From positions 23,628,061-23,692,060 of the forward strand of contig NC_084804.1 of the NCBI RefSeq assembly GCF_963583255.1: a stretch of DNA of 64,000 bases. Direction: 5' to 3'. This DNA comes from Pyrus communis (taxonomy: Eukaryota; Streptophyta; Magnoliopsida; Rosales; Rosaceae). The notes below the pieces were generated by a model. It saw nothing but the letters and a program-made list of their open reading frames with translations, had not been told where the DNA came from and made no database searches. Positions within the stretch are counted from its first letter, which is position 1. Each line of letters opens with the position of its first letter. The position numbers and the translations under genes were made by a program. Below are positions 11,603 through 21,999 of the stretch, piece by piece.

Positions 11603-13567
11603 TAATAGGAGCATATTTATGCTACTTAATTATGTTATTTCCTTGTATTTAGTGAGTTAATTACTATTTATTTTAGTCTTTTAAGCTATTTTCGTATGTT
11701 TTTAGGTCCTAATGGAAAAAGGAGCGAGAAAGGGCATTTTGAAGCTAAATGGAGTAGTTTTGGGCATGGATTGGATAGCTTAACAATGGAGCAAAGAGGA
11801 TGGACGAAATTGAAGTCAAGAAGGGCTAGGAAAGGCTAAAAATCTGGAGAAGAAGTCTAAATGCAAAGAAGATAAGGAAATAGCAAGAAATAAGGAACCT
11901 TATCCAACCTTATCTTATCCTATCCTAACCAACCTTATCCTTTCCTAACTCTAACATTACCCTATCTTATCCTATCCAAATTAGGTTGTGCCTTTAATAT
12001 AGCTATTTAGGAGGGATTAGATGTATATTTAAACACTTAGAACGTATTCTAGAACCTCATTCCTTTGTATGCCGCATAAACACCATTCCTTGTAGGTTTA
12101 GGAATTGCAATCCTTCCTCTACACCTATATCATATGTCCTTATCCCTTTAGGACCAAAAATCTGTTCTAAACCATTCTTTCTAGAAACCTTATCTTATCC
12201 CTACAAGTATGCCGCACCTATCCTTCTAGAAGGTCCTAAATCCATGCCGTGCCTTACCTATCCCATTCCCCTTTGGTTTCTGCCTAGACTTAACCCTTTT
12301 TCCCATGGAATTGAGCAATCATTTTCCTTCATTAATTGTGCATAATTAGCCTATATATACAGCCCTATGCCGCACCATTCAATCATCCACTCACTCATTC
12401 ATTCATTCATACTTTCAGCCATCAAACACCACAATTCACCCTACACCACCCTAGTGCCGCAAGAAAGGAAGGAAGGAGAGGAGGACTTGTGCAATCTACC
12501 ATCCAAGGGAGTGTCGTGCATGCCATTGGAGTGTGGAGCGTTTTTCTTGGTTCTTTCTATCCTTAGTCTTAGTTTAATGTTTATGTCAATTTGGTTTTCA
12601 ATTATGATGAACATGAGGAACTAATTTCTTTTTAGTTAGAGGTGAATTCGAAGCCATGATTACATATGAATTGAATACATCTGGTTATTGTTTCTTAAGG
12701 CATGAATGTGATTTGGTTATCTAAGTTATTAAAACTGGTTTATGTATGTGGGTTGGGGGTTGACACTTAATTTGCATGCATGAATTTGTTGCTAGAATAT
12801 AAGGGGGTTTCACGTAATAGTTATTCACTTATATTCATGAGTAGTGGAGGTTGCTAGTCACAGTTGCATTAGGTAAATCCTTGGTATGAGTCTAATGCGT
12901 TTCATAATGATGAATGCCTTGTCAATGCTTATGGTTTTCACAAAACTTAATGACTTTTGATATGTATCTTTGTTATGCGTTTCATATAAAGAACTTGAGA
13001 AAGATAATTAGCTTTGTTATGCGTTTCATATAAAGAACTTAAGGAAAACTTGAGGGTTAGTTGTGCGATGCAACTAACTTGGGGCGTTGTCATTCATAGT
13101 TTAAAGGAATAATAACTGGAAATTGGTTTGTATGCATATATCATGTGTGGAGAAGGACCCTCTAACTAGCCTTCACCCATTTATTTCACTTAAATTCGTT
13201 TTGCCAAAGTGTTTTCTATAAAGTTTTTGTTTTACGTCTTAAATTCGTCAAAAATAATCCCCATTTTATTTAGTCTTCATATGTGAGTCAAAACCTGTTT
13301 TCCTTGAGTCTTTTGAGTCAAGTTAAGTCCTATTTTCGTCCAAAACACTTGTTGAGTCTAAAATTGAGTCTTTTTTATTGTTGGTTGCTGTTTTAAGTGT
13401 CTAAAGTTAGTTTTAAGTCTATAAAGTCTAGTTTAGTGTTTTTGAGTCTTATTTGTATTGATTAGCATCCCTAGTTAATCCCCGGTCTAGAACGATCCCT
13501 ACTTACATATCTATTACAATTGTCACAAATAGGGTTTAATTTGTGTGTCAAGTTAATTTTCACATCA
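11603..13567 (+). mobile_element. Solo LTR S2 (1965 bp)
   Basis: Begins TAATAGGAGCATATTTATGC (the usual TG is TA here) and ends TTTTCACATCA, flanked by AGAGC at 11598-11602 and 13568-13572. It has a TATA-like tatatatacag near 12352 and cttatcc-rich short repeats near 11900-11970. It is the same subfamily as the Athila 3' LTR at 31149-33130 in opposite orientation, so it probably descends from an autonomous relative. Confidence 0.93.
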
Positions 13568-13572
13568 AGAGC

Positions 13573-14275
13573 AGCCTAGACCAGAAGGTCAAGACTGGGG
13601 GCAGCTGAGAGCTGTGCTACACCAACAAAGCCAAATTCAAGAAGAAGTAGAGAGGCTCCTAAACAAGCGATTGCGTGATTTCTAACGCAACGAAGTGGCC
13701 GATGATGCTCTGCGACGGGACATGACCAACATAAGCAGGTCACCCTTCACGGACAAGATCGAGCAGGCAGAGCCTCCACGCAAGTTCAGCATGCCACATT
13801 TCACATCTTTCAAAGGGGATGAAGACCCGAACAAACACTTAAAGCACTATCAAAGCGCAATGATCCTTTATCGAAATAACGACGATCTTATGTGCAAGAT
13901 ATTTGCCATCACTCTACAAGGCGAGGCGCACGATTGGTTCTACACCCTACCGCCACAATTTATCCGAAGTTTCGACGAACTTTCTTTGGTTTTTACCAAA
14001 GAATATTCATCCTATCGCTCGATCAAAAAGAAGTCCGACCATTTGTTCAATGTCAAGAAGAACCCAAAAGAGTCGCTTCGTGACTATGTGAAGAGGTTCA
14101 AAGTAAAGAAGGCAAAGATAGTCGGATGCAACGACTCGATAGCTAGAGAAGCCTTCCAAATAGGACTTCTAGCAGACCACCCACTATTCGAAAAATTGAT
14201 CATGAAAGAAGATCTAACTCTGGCAGATTTTTTCGCTCTGGCAAAGAAGTATGCACTTTGGGATGAGGCTCGCCA
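13573..14275 (+). pseudogene. Tat-type gag, capsid part
   Basis: Open from 13695 to 14339. It shows a typical plant gypsy capsid: PPRKFSMPHFTSFKGDEDP, then GEAHDWFYTLPP, FTKEYSSYRS, ESLRDYVKRF and FQIGLLADHPLFE. The frame upstream (13573-13694) is interrupted by TAA at 13683. The coding sequence changes family near 14275 (after DEARQ), where RNase H sequence begins directly. The zinc knuckle, protease and RT are deleted. Confidence 0.85.
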
Positions 14276-14608
14276 ATGCACATTCAAGGACTTGAAGAAG
14301 TACCCGACATCACTTCCCTACCATCCAAACCCAAAGTAGAGGATGACTTATTCACTTGTTTGATGGTATCTGAAGCAGCAATAAGCTCTACCATTATGAG
14401 AGAAGAGTTAGTGGCCCGACTACCTGTATTCCGCAGTTCAAAAGCTCTTCTCGATGCTATCAGAAATTCAAAAGCTAACTTTGGTGATAGTTATTGCAAC
14501 CCGAAAGCTCAAGTTTTACTTTAAATGCACGCAGTCATCCTCATGACACATTGTTCCATCCAATCCAGACGCACGATAATAAAGGAAGACTTAGAAAGCA
14601 CTCCAAAT
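14276..14608 (+). pseudogene. Tat-type RNase H scrap fused to gag by deletion
   Basis: The reading frame gives FKDLKKYPTSLP near 14282, then KVEDDLFTCLMVSEAAISS and EELVARLPVFRSSKALLDA (14330-14460). This is the RT-RNase H connection and start of RNase H in Ty3/gypsy pol. Single-base deletions near 14470 and 14522 shift the frame, after which HAVILMTHCSIQ is still visible (14525-14560). Homology is lost at about 14600, where family A sequence starts. Confidence 0.75.
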
Positions 14609-14740
14609 CCAGATTCCTAAAAAACTCTTCTCTTTGTTGCTATTTCGTTTCTGCCTTGTTAGGTTGTTTAGTTGTTATTGTTTGTTTGTTTATTAATTGT
14701 GTGAGTCTATGATTGTAACATTGAGAAAATGTTTGATTTA
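14609..14740 (+). repeat. Displaced copy of family A 3' region, left of antisense ORF
   Basis: ccagattcct...aactcttctctttgtt...gtgagtctatg...acattgagaaaatgtttgattta matches 16763-16895 of the same element with substitutions. The antisense ORF cassette in A1 is therefore flanked by direct repeats of about 130 bases. Confidence 0.75.
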
Positions 14741-14775
14741 TTGATAGGCACTGCTAAACAAAGAAAGATGGTGCT

Positions 14776-15453
14776 TCACAAAGGTTGTTTGCTTGAGGCC
14801 CCACTACGTGGCTTTACTCTTGAAGCGGAAGGCGTAGGAACAGAAGGCATCGGAGCGGAAGACGTAGGAGCAGAAGGCATCGGAGCGGGAGGCATCGAAG
14901 ATAGAGCATTCCAGGCCTCAATACTTGGCCAAGCGCTGGATGAGCCAGGAAAAAGGTGCCTCTGGAGGAAAGACGAAAACCTTTGACGGTCACTGTGAAT
15001 CCGACCTTCAGACTCTTGCAGCTCATCAAGCTTCCTCTTCATGCCCGTCGAATAGTTGTTTGCAAGCACGTGCAAACTTCTATTCTCATACTTCAGCTGC
15101 TGGATCTCCTGCTTGAGACTTTCCACCTCTGCCATCAATGATTCCACCTGACGGGAGCGGGCAAGCAGGCGTTGGCCCATGTTGGACACAGAACTCGCAC
15201 ACTGAACACTAAGTGCGAGGGACTCTTGAACGGCCAACTCATCGGACCGTCCTGACAGCAGCCTACTATCTTTCGGAGTGAGGAGGTTCCTAGCTACTAT
15301 TGTAGCTGTTGTGGCGTCCTGCATCACGGAGTCTTCACCTGTGAGAGGACCGTTAGAAGAAAAGAAAGAAGGGCGCCACACGTTACCTTGACGCGGCGCG
15401 CCCGTATCACTGCTAAGGCTCAATTCCAAGCTAAGGTTCGATGAGTTTGCCAT
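14776..15453 (-). CDS. Family A antisense ORF, copy A1 (225 codons)
   Basis: Intact and antisense to its element. The start at 15453 (MANSSNLSLELSLSSD) is the Met conserved in all copies; an in-frame upstream Met at 15471 is not conserved. Layout: Ser-rich N-terminus (1-45), conserved middle (46-100, with RSDELAVQESLALSVQCASS), a heptad-like coiled coil (about 100-145, VESLMAEVESLKQEIQQLKY), a basic stretch GMKRKLDELQESEGRIHSD, then a Met/Pro/Ala/Ser repeat tail of variable length. No catalytic motif, signal peptide or membrane segment is seen. Extra antisense ORFs are known in plant Ty3/gypsy elements. The function is unknown; an RNA- or protein-binding role is only a guess. Confidence 0.75.
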   Translation of the reverse strand: MANSSNLSLELSLSSDTGAPRQGNVWRPSFFSSNGPLTGEDSVMQDATTATIVARNLLTPKDSRLLSGRSDELAVQESLALSVQCASSVSNMGQRLLARSRQVESLMAEVESLKQEIQQLKYENRSLHVLANNYSTGMKRKLDELQESEGRIHSDRQRFSSFLQRHLFPGSSSAWPSIEAWNALSSMPPAPMPSAPTSSAPMPSVPTPSASRVKPRSGASSKQPL

Positions 15454-16000
15454 TTTTTCAAAAGTGTTCAAAGAGAAGGGATGGAGTTAAATTTCAAAGG
15501 GCCGGAGTCGATTTTCAAGAATGGGAAATCTGCAGAGTGTTTGTTGTGGTGATCGATAGCTCAATAAAAAAGCCAAGGCGACGCGTCCACCAATTCAAAA
15601 AAAAAGCCGGAATCTCTGGCGTAATTTAGGCGACGCTTTCTCGGCTTTTCAGAAGGCGCGTTCAACTTTGTCAAAAGATTTCTTCTTTTCAGACAACACG
15701 TGGAGGCCATCATCACAACTACACATCTTTTGCCGACAAGCGCAAAGTTCGGCGACGCTTTCTCTGCTTTTCAGAAGACGCGTGCAGCTTTGTCAAAAGG
15801 AGCCGCATCTGCACTACCACGTGTCGTTCAGAAAGCGGGGGGGGCGTCGTTCAGAAATCAAAGGGGCGCCTGCTCAGAAATCGAAGAGGCGTGTTCAGAG
15901 ATCGAAGAGGCGCCACTATTTCAAAAAGCCGGATTTGCGGGATCAAAACGTTTGTCGACAAAGGTAAAAAGTACCACCACATGATATTATCTCTATATAT
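15454..16000 (-). promoter_or_regulatory. Antisense upstream region of A1 ORF
   Basis: Much richer in G+C than its surroundings. It has two G-box cores (cacgtg near 15698 and 15820), a duplicated block (ggcgacgctttctc-gcttttcagaaggcgcgt type) near 15630 and 15750, and a run of about 22-base units (ttcagaaatc-aa-gggcg type) at 15828-15915. A TATA-like tttttattgag (minus strand) lies near 15562, about 110 bases before the ATG. Promoter function is inferred from position and composition. Confidence 0.5.
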
Positions 16001-17795
16001 GTCGACCTTCGTCTTTTATGGCAGGGCAAACCTGAAGAAAATGCCCAACTCTCCCTCACCTCTGAGGGCGCACTCCCAGCAAAGCCTTTCGAAATACTCA
16101 ATTCTTTCTTCTTCCCCAAAGATGATACCAGATGCCTGGAGTACAGATGACCCAAGAGGAAGCAGCACAACAAATACATGTGCTGATTCATTCACCGCTT
16201 CTTCAAAAGCAAAGGTATCTCATATCATCAAGGTCAAAAGCAAAAGTATCTCATATCATGCTCTTTCCCTGTCTTTTTCTTTGTCCTTGTTCTTACTCGC
16301 ATGGCAAAGTAAAACAAGCAATCAGCCGGCACTTGGAGTCAGTCTTCCGTTCTGGAGCCAACTGCCTGGAATCTATTCCTGATTGCTTACCTAGCGTTGC
16401 TCTCGAGTAGTCATCTTCAACGGTTGATACACTTCCGGAGAAGGGACCACTTCTGCAAAGGGGAGCGAGTAAGGCAAGTGAAAATGATACATTGAAGCAT
16501 GTGGAGACAAACATAGGCTGAGTTATCCTCCAACCCTTTTCAATACGAATTGGAAAGATTGAACAAAGAAACAGACCAAAAGGGTAGGCTCAGACCTTCG
16601 GGGGAGACCAAAAGAACCATCCTGCTGCCCAGTTCAAGAAGTAGCACAAAGGAAAATCAACGATGGGCAGAAACCAGTTCAAGAGTAAGCCTGTGGAATC
16701 ACAAAGATCAAAAGCCTCAATGCAATTACCAAGGAGAAGATGGAATTTACACTCTATAACCAGATTTGCGTCTCTAAACTCTTCTCTTTGTTAATTACAT
16801 TCTGCCATGTTTAGTATGTTTAAGTGCTTTTTGTGTATTTACTTATGCTTTGTGTGAATCTATGCTTAAAACATTGAGGACAATGTTTGATTTAAGTGTG
16901 GGGGGGGGGGGGGGGGGTAACTAAGTATGTTGATGCAAATTCGTTGAATTTTATCACCCATAACTTCAAGTGTTGTTCCTTGCTGTTTTAAATGTTTTTA
17001 AGGTTTTTTTTTAACTGTTTTAGCGTGTTTTGTTTTATAACTCCGAAAATCACATAAAAATTTGAAAAACATTTTTTTGAAAAGCCTAAAAAGAGTGTTT
17101 TGAGTTGTTTTTGTGTCTTAGGGAGCCTTCCAACACAATGATAAGGATTTGGTTTATAATTGCATGACGGTTAGAAAGAGTTATAAACATAGAGAAAAGT
17201 TTGATTTACTCTTGGTATATGCTTGGTTATGGTTATAATGTATGACTTCACATGCAATCATAAAAGAAAAAAAAAATTCGTTTTTGTAACATGCTTGAAG
17301 GAAGGAACTCAAACAAACGCTACAACCCTGAGAGACTTGAGCCTATAACGTTCTTTGGAGAGTATAATCTGTGATTTCTTGTTTTCTAAAGTCGTTGCAT
17401 GATCTCATTATTCTTTGCTTGGTTACTACTTAGAAGGCGTTTCATCATATAGTTCCAAATGCTAGAACTCATGCCCATTTCATTCAAAGCATGTTATTGA
17501 TTTGCATAACACATATTCAAGATGAAGTTGTGTAGTTGCCACCATAGCCAAATAGCCTTACTTCCCATATTTCGTATTTATTGTAAGTTTTAACCCCGTT
17601 GAGCCTCGTTTAGCCTTTATTCTTTGTTAACCCACATCACCCCTTACCTAGCCTAGAGTAGGACTTTCCTATACCCTTGTTCTTAAAGTATAGTGAGCAT
17701 GACTTAAATGAATTCCTTTTGAGTTACATTATGCAAGAAAATGAGTGTGGGGGAGTAAAAGTTTGTTCTTACGTTTATATGTATGTTTTGAGATT

Positions 17796-17838
<43 letters not shown>

Positions 17839-18620
17839 TGAAAATAAGTAAGAATGAACTCACGAGCGTTGATGGTTGAAGAAAGGGTCCAGAAAGTTGA
17901 ATATGGCCCTAAGTTTTGTGTGACTTTCCCTTGGGTGTTCAAAGTTGACTTCTGCGTTCTTAAGGGAATTCTAAGTGCCTAATTCAATACTTTGCTCACT
18001 ATTGCTTTAAGAATGTTTGTTTATCCTTCACCTTTCATTGTTAGCCAATACCCTAGCCCCGTTACAACCCTTTGACTTCTATCTTGAGTGTTATGTGTTT
18101 CAAAATGTGGAGTTTGGAATTGATATGAGCTTATGGTGTCACTGGTTCTCGCGTCTAAGTAGTAGCATTCCATTCATGAGATCATACCTAAACATGCTTA
18201 TTAACTCCAGAAATTGCTCTCTTTATGATACATATATGTGAGTGTTCGTTTTCATGTTTACATCAATCTTCTCACATATGACTAGATTAGGGTGTGTAGT
18301 TAGAAATTCTGAGTGAAAATCGAGTGCATATCTTGTAAGGAATTGAGCAAATTCTCTAAGGCATGTTACTACATTCAAAACATGGTTTTAAATGCTTAAT
18401 TGTGAACTAGTATATGGTGACTATGATTAAGAATGTACTTAAGTGTGAAGATGACTAAAATCTGTGAGAATGATGATTTTTAACATGTCATGTGCATTGG
18501 AAATCCCTAAGACGGTTGTTGGAAGGTTTAGGTTGTGTTTTACGTGTTTAGTGTCATTTTGTTTATTTGTTTTTATTCTGTTTTGCTCGAGGACTAGCAA
18601 AAGATAAGTGTGGGGGTATT
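16001..18620 (+). other. A1 internal 3' untranslated region
   Basis: Non-coding. From left: sequence shared with A2-A4 to 16755, then an AT-rich 3' region. It holds an 18-G run (16900-16917), a poly-A tract (about 17799-17835) and three aagtgtggggg-type purine tracts near 16894, 17743 and 18606. The last abuts the 3' LTR and serves as polypurine tract. The short open frames here (for example 16132-16410, 16550-16759) do not keep family-wide reading frames. Confidence 0.75.
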
Positions 18621-21093
18621 TGATAGGAGCATATTCATGCGACTTAAATGGCTTGTTCTCGTGCATTTACGTTATGTTTCTTTAGTTATTTTAGTACTTT
18701 AAGCTATTTTCGTGTGTTTGTAGGCCGAAAGGGCTAAAGGAGCAAAAAGATGCATTTTGGAGACTTTTGGAGCACTTTTGGGCTAAGGATGGATAGCTTA
18801 TGCTTGGAGCCAAAGTGTTGGACGAAATTGACCTAATTGAAGACCAAAGTGTTGGAACCTTGTTCCCTTTAGTTTTAGGATATTTAAACCTTTCCTATAT
18901 CCTTAGTCGTGCATAACATTCCAACATTCCACTCCTTCATTCACCACTTATCATATCATACACTTATCTTATCATCACCACATATCATTCATTTATTACT
19001 TATCATATCATTCATTCATCTACATATCAATAACCACTTATCTTATCACTCAACATATCATTCATTTATCACTCAACATATCATTCACTTACCACTCGAC
19101 ATATCACTCAACATATCATACACTTATCATTTATCATACTCATAATTATCTACACATTACAACCTAAAACACATGCACATTCACCCACATGCACAAACAC
19201 ACATTATTGCCGTGCACATTCCATTGCACTCCTCCTTTCATTTTCAGCCACATTCCACATGCATTTGCACATGCATTCCCTCACCAAGAAATCATTCAAC
19301 ACATGCATTCACTCTTTAATCCACATGCATTCACACACACTTCACACAAACAACATTCACATGCAAACACAAGCTTTAACCAACAAACAAAACAGCCAAC
19401 ACATGCACCATTACACTATTGCCGTGAGTTTCATTCCATTTCCAACATCTTCACATGCATTTCCAGCTTTCACATGCCTTCACATTCATTTCCAAACAAT
19501 AATCACTTCAAATCACATGCACAAACATGCATTTTCAGCACCATTACACTATTGCCGTGAGTTTCATTCCATTTCCAACATCTTCACATGCATTTCCAGC
19601 TTTGCACATGCATTTCCCTTTCATTTCAACCCACATGCATCCTTTAATCATTCAAACATGCAGCCACATTCCCTCCTAGCTGCCATGTTCCCCCATTTCA
19701 CCTATAAATAAGCATCCATTCTTCCACAATTCATTGACTCTTCCATACACATTTTCAGTTACAAACACCAAGCAACAAACCCATTCCATTGCCGTGAGTC
19801 CCACTTCATTTTCTGCATATTTTCTCTTCATTCCAACCACTCCAACCACTCCTCATCCCCCAAAAACTCACCTTAGACCTTGTGCTACAACAACGAAGAA
19901 GAGAAGAGTGCTTAAACGTTCATACAATTCAAGTTTGAGTTGTTGGAATGTTTAGGTGTTTCTTTGATTTCAATGTTTAAATTCAATTTTCTTTGTTTTG
20001 TAATGCAAGAGAAGAGTGCCTAAATGTTCATACAATTCAGTTTGAGTTGTTGGAATGTTTAGGTGTTTCTTTGATTTCAAAGTTATGAGGAACTAAACCC
20101 CCTTTAGCTAGGGGGTGATTCGAAACTATGTTTATATTTGCAATTTGAATTGATTACGTTTGGTTGGAATTTCATAAGTTGTGGATTCAATTCGTTTAAC
20201 TGTTTGATTGATAACTTATTTATGTATGTTCATTGAGATTGCAAGCTTAATTTTCATGCATAAATATGACGCTAGAATATAAGTGAATTTCACCTGATCG
20301 TTATGAACTTATATTCACAAGTAGTGGACGTTGCTTAATAACAATCGTGTTAAACGAATTCTTGGCATAAGTTTCATGCGTATTCCATAGTAACGAATGC
20401 CTCGTCGATGTTTATGATTTCCGTTGAACTTAATGATCTTTGTTGAATGTCTCTATCATGCGTATTCCATAGTTAGGGACTTTGATTAAGAATAATTTGG
20501 TTGTAATGCGTATTCCATTCAATCCAACAAATTTAGGGAAATCTGAAAGTTAATCTAAGCGGATCTAATTAACTTGGAGCATTGAGTTTCACAACTTATC
20601 GAAAGACCAACTGAGAATCAATTTTGTATGCAAGTGTAACATGTGTGGAGAAGAACCCCTTGGCTATTCCATCATCCATATTTTCATCACATTCATATTT
20701 ACATTTTGCCTTTAATTATATTCTGTCTTTTTAATTTAATATCGTCCAAACACATTTCCCCCATATTTCGTTGAGTCTTAATCATTCGTATTTGTTTTAT
20801 TTTTGTATCTTTAAGCTTTTGGAGTCATAAACACTTGCAAATTCGTCTAAATCAAGTTCTAGCTTCTATTTGAGTCAATTTGATTGCTTTAGACAATTTG
20901 AGTTTTTCAAAGCCATTCTGAGTCATAGTAGTCTTGTTAAGGGTATTTTAATTTAGTTTTTATGTTTTTAAGTCAATTTAGAAGGTTTTAGCAAGCCCTC
21001 CTAATCCCCGGTCTAGAACGATCCCTCACTTATCCATTCTACTACAATTGTCAAACGAGGGTTTAATTTGAGTGTCAAGTAAATCTCGCATCA
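18621..21093 (+). repeat. A1 3' LTR (2473 bp)
   Basis: TGATAGGAGCATATTCATGC...AAATCTCGCATCA. It carries a tcatt/cacttatcat-rich short repeat zone (18920-19150), acatgcatt-rich repeats (19180-19680), a TATA box (cctataaataagc near 19702), a doubled gagaagagtgcctaaa block (19898-20075) and taatccccgg (21002-21011). Open frames in the His/Thr-rich zone reflect the repeats. Confidence 0.92.
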
Positions 21094-21755
21094 ATGGGCA
21101 AAAGTATGGCGAAGGTTTTCCAAAAGTATGCCATCAAGTAGCACATGTCCACGTCGAGATATCCTCAAGGCAATAGGTGGGCCAAAGCATCCAACAAGAT
21201 GATCCTCGACTGCCTCAAGAAATCCTCACCAACAAGAAGGGAAAATGGCCAGACAAGCTCCCCGGATGTCTATCGGCATAACGCACCACCAAAAGACGAG
21301 CAACCGGTGAGACTCATTTCTCTTTGGTATTTGGTTCATAAGCAATCATTCATCCCAATGTCATCAAGTCAAGTAGCACCACTCTATTACTAAGCATTGA
21401 GCAGAACAGTAAGGAGATGGCCACAAGCTTAGATCTGGCAGAGGAAAAGTGCAAGTAGACTATCACCCGCATCGCAGCCTACCAGCAGCAGCTCATCTCC
21501 AGCTATAACAAAAGGGCCAAGATCCGGCAGTTCCAACTCGAAGATCTAGTCCTAAGAAAAACCTTCATCATTGCCCATAGAGAAGACTCCAAAAGGATGG
21601 ATCCCAAATAAGAAGGTTCGTACAAGATCAGCAGAGTAGGCGGCAAGAGTAATTACACCCTCGCCACCATGAAACGACAAAAAGATTGAAAAGCAGTGGA
21701 GCGCTTACAATTTGAGGAAGTACCATATGTGACCTCCCATTACATCAAAGCCTAA
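21094..21755 (+). pseudogene. Tat-type integrase, C-terminal half, broken
   Basis: A frame-shifting trace of the integrase end. 21110-21250 shows KVFQKYAIK, HMSTSRYPQGN and ILDCLKKS, equivalent to the catalytic-Glu region, but the expected Glu codon is not preserved. 21450-21755 shows ITRIAAYQQQLISSYNKRAK, QLEDLVLRKTF, YKISRVGGKSNYTLATM and a final EEVPYVTSHYIKA followed by TAA. Internal stops include TAG (21139), TAA (21608) and TGA (21687). It follows the 3' LTR of A1 without a gap. Confidence 0.75.
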
Positions 21756-21999
21756 AGACTCAAACAGCTCAAAGGGGTCCACCCCACAAGCCGAGGACTA
21801 TCCAGTTGTTTTGCAGTTCCTACCTTACACTTAAGTTCTCGTTCGTTTCACTCGTTTTTCAATAAGGAATTCAAAAGTAATCATAACTTGGCTCGGTTGC
21901 ATGCTTACAACAACTTGTCAGTCCTGCACTTCAAAAAAAGACCACGCCCTTCTTAGAGACTCATCACAGGAATTGCACCCCCCCTCCCCGATGGACCAA
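21756..21999 (+). other. Tat-type 3' spacer, left part
   Basis: Non-coding sequence after the integrase stop, ending with the ACCAA target duplication (21995-21999) of copy A2. It resumes at 30842. Confidence 0.6.

Larger units (their letters stand above)
14609..21093 (+). mobile_element. Family A copy A1, 5'-truncated non-autonomous LTR element
   Basis: Contains a misplaced 3'-region fragment, the antisense ORF, the antisense upstream region, the 3' untranslated region with three purine tracts, and a complete 3' LTR. No 5' LTR, primer site or sense gag remnant is present. The 3' LTR is followed directly by Tat integrase sequence, so A1 entered the Tat element between RNase H and integrase. 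The expected target duplication partner of ATGGG (21094-21098) is lost with the left end. Confidence 0.85.

Noticed and set aside
19189..19711. Overlapping His/Thr/Phe-rich open frames in the A1 LTR
   Set aside because: They come from acatgcatt and ttcaca short repeats, lie within an LTR and have no protein-like composition or conservation of frame.
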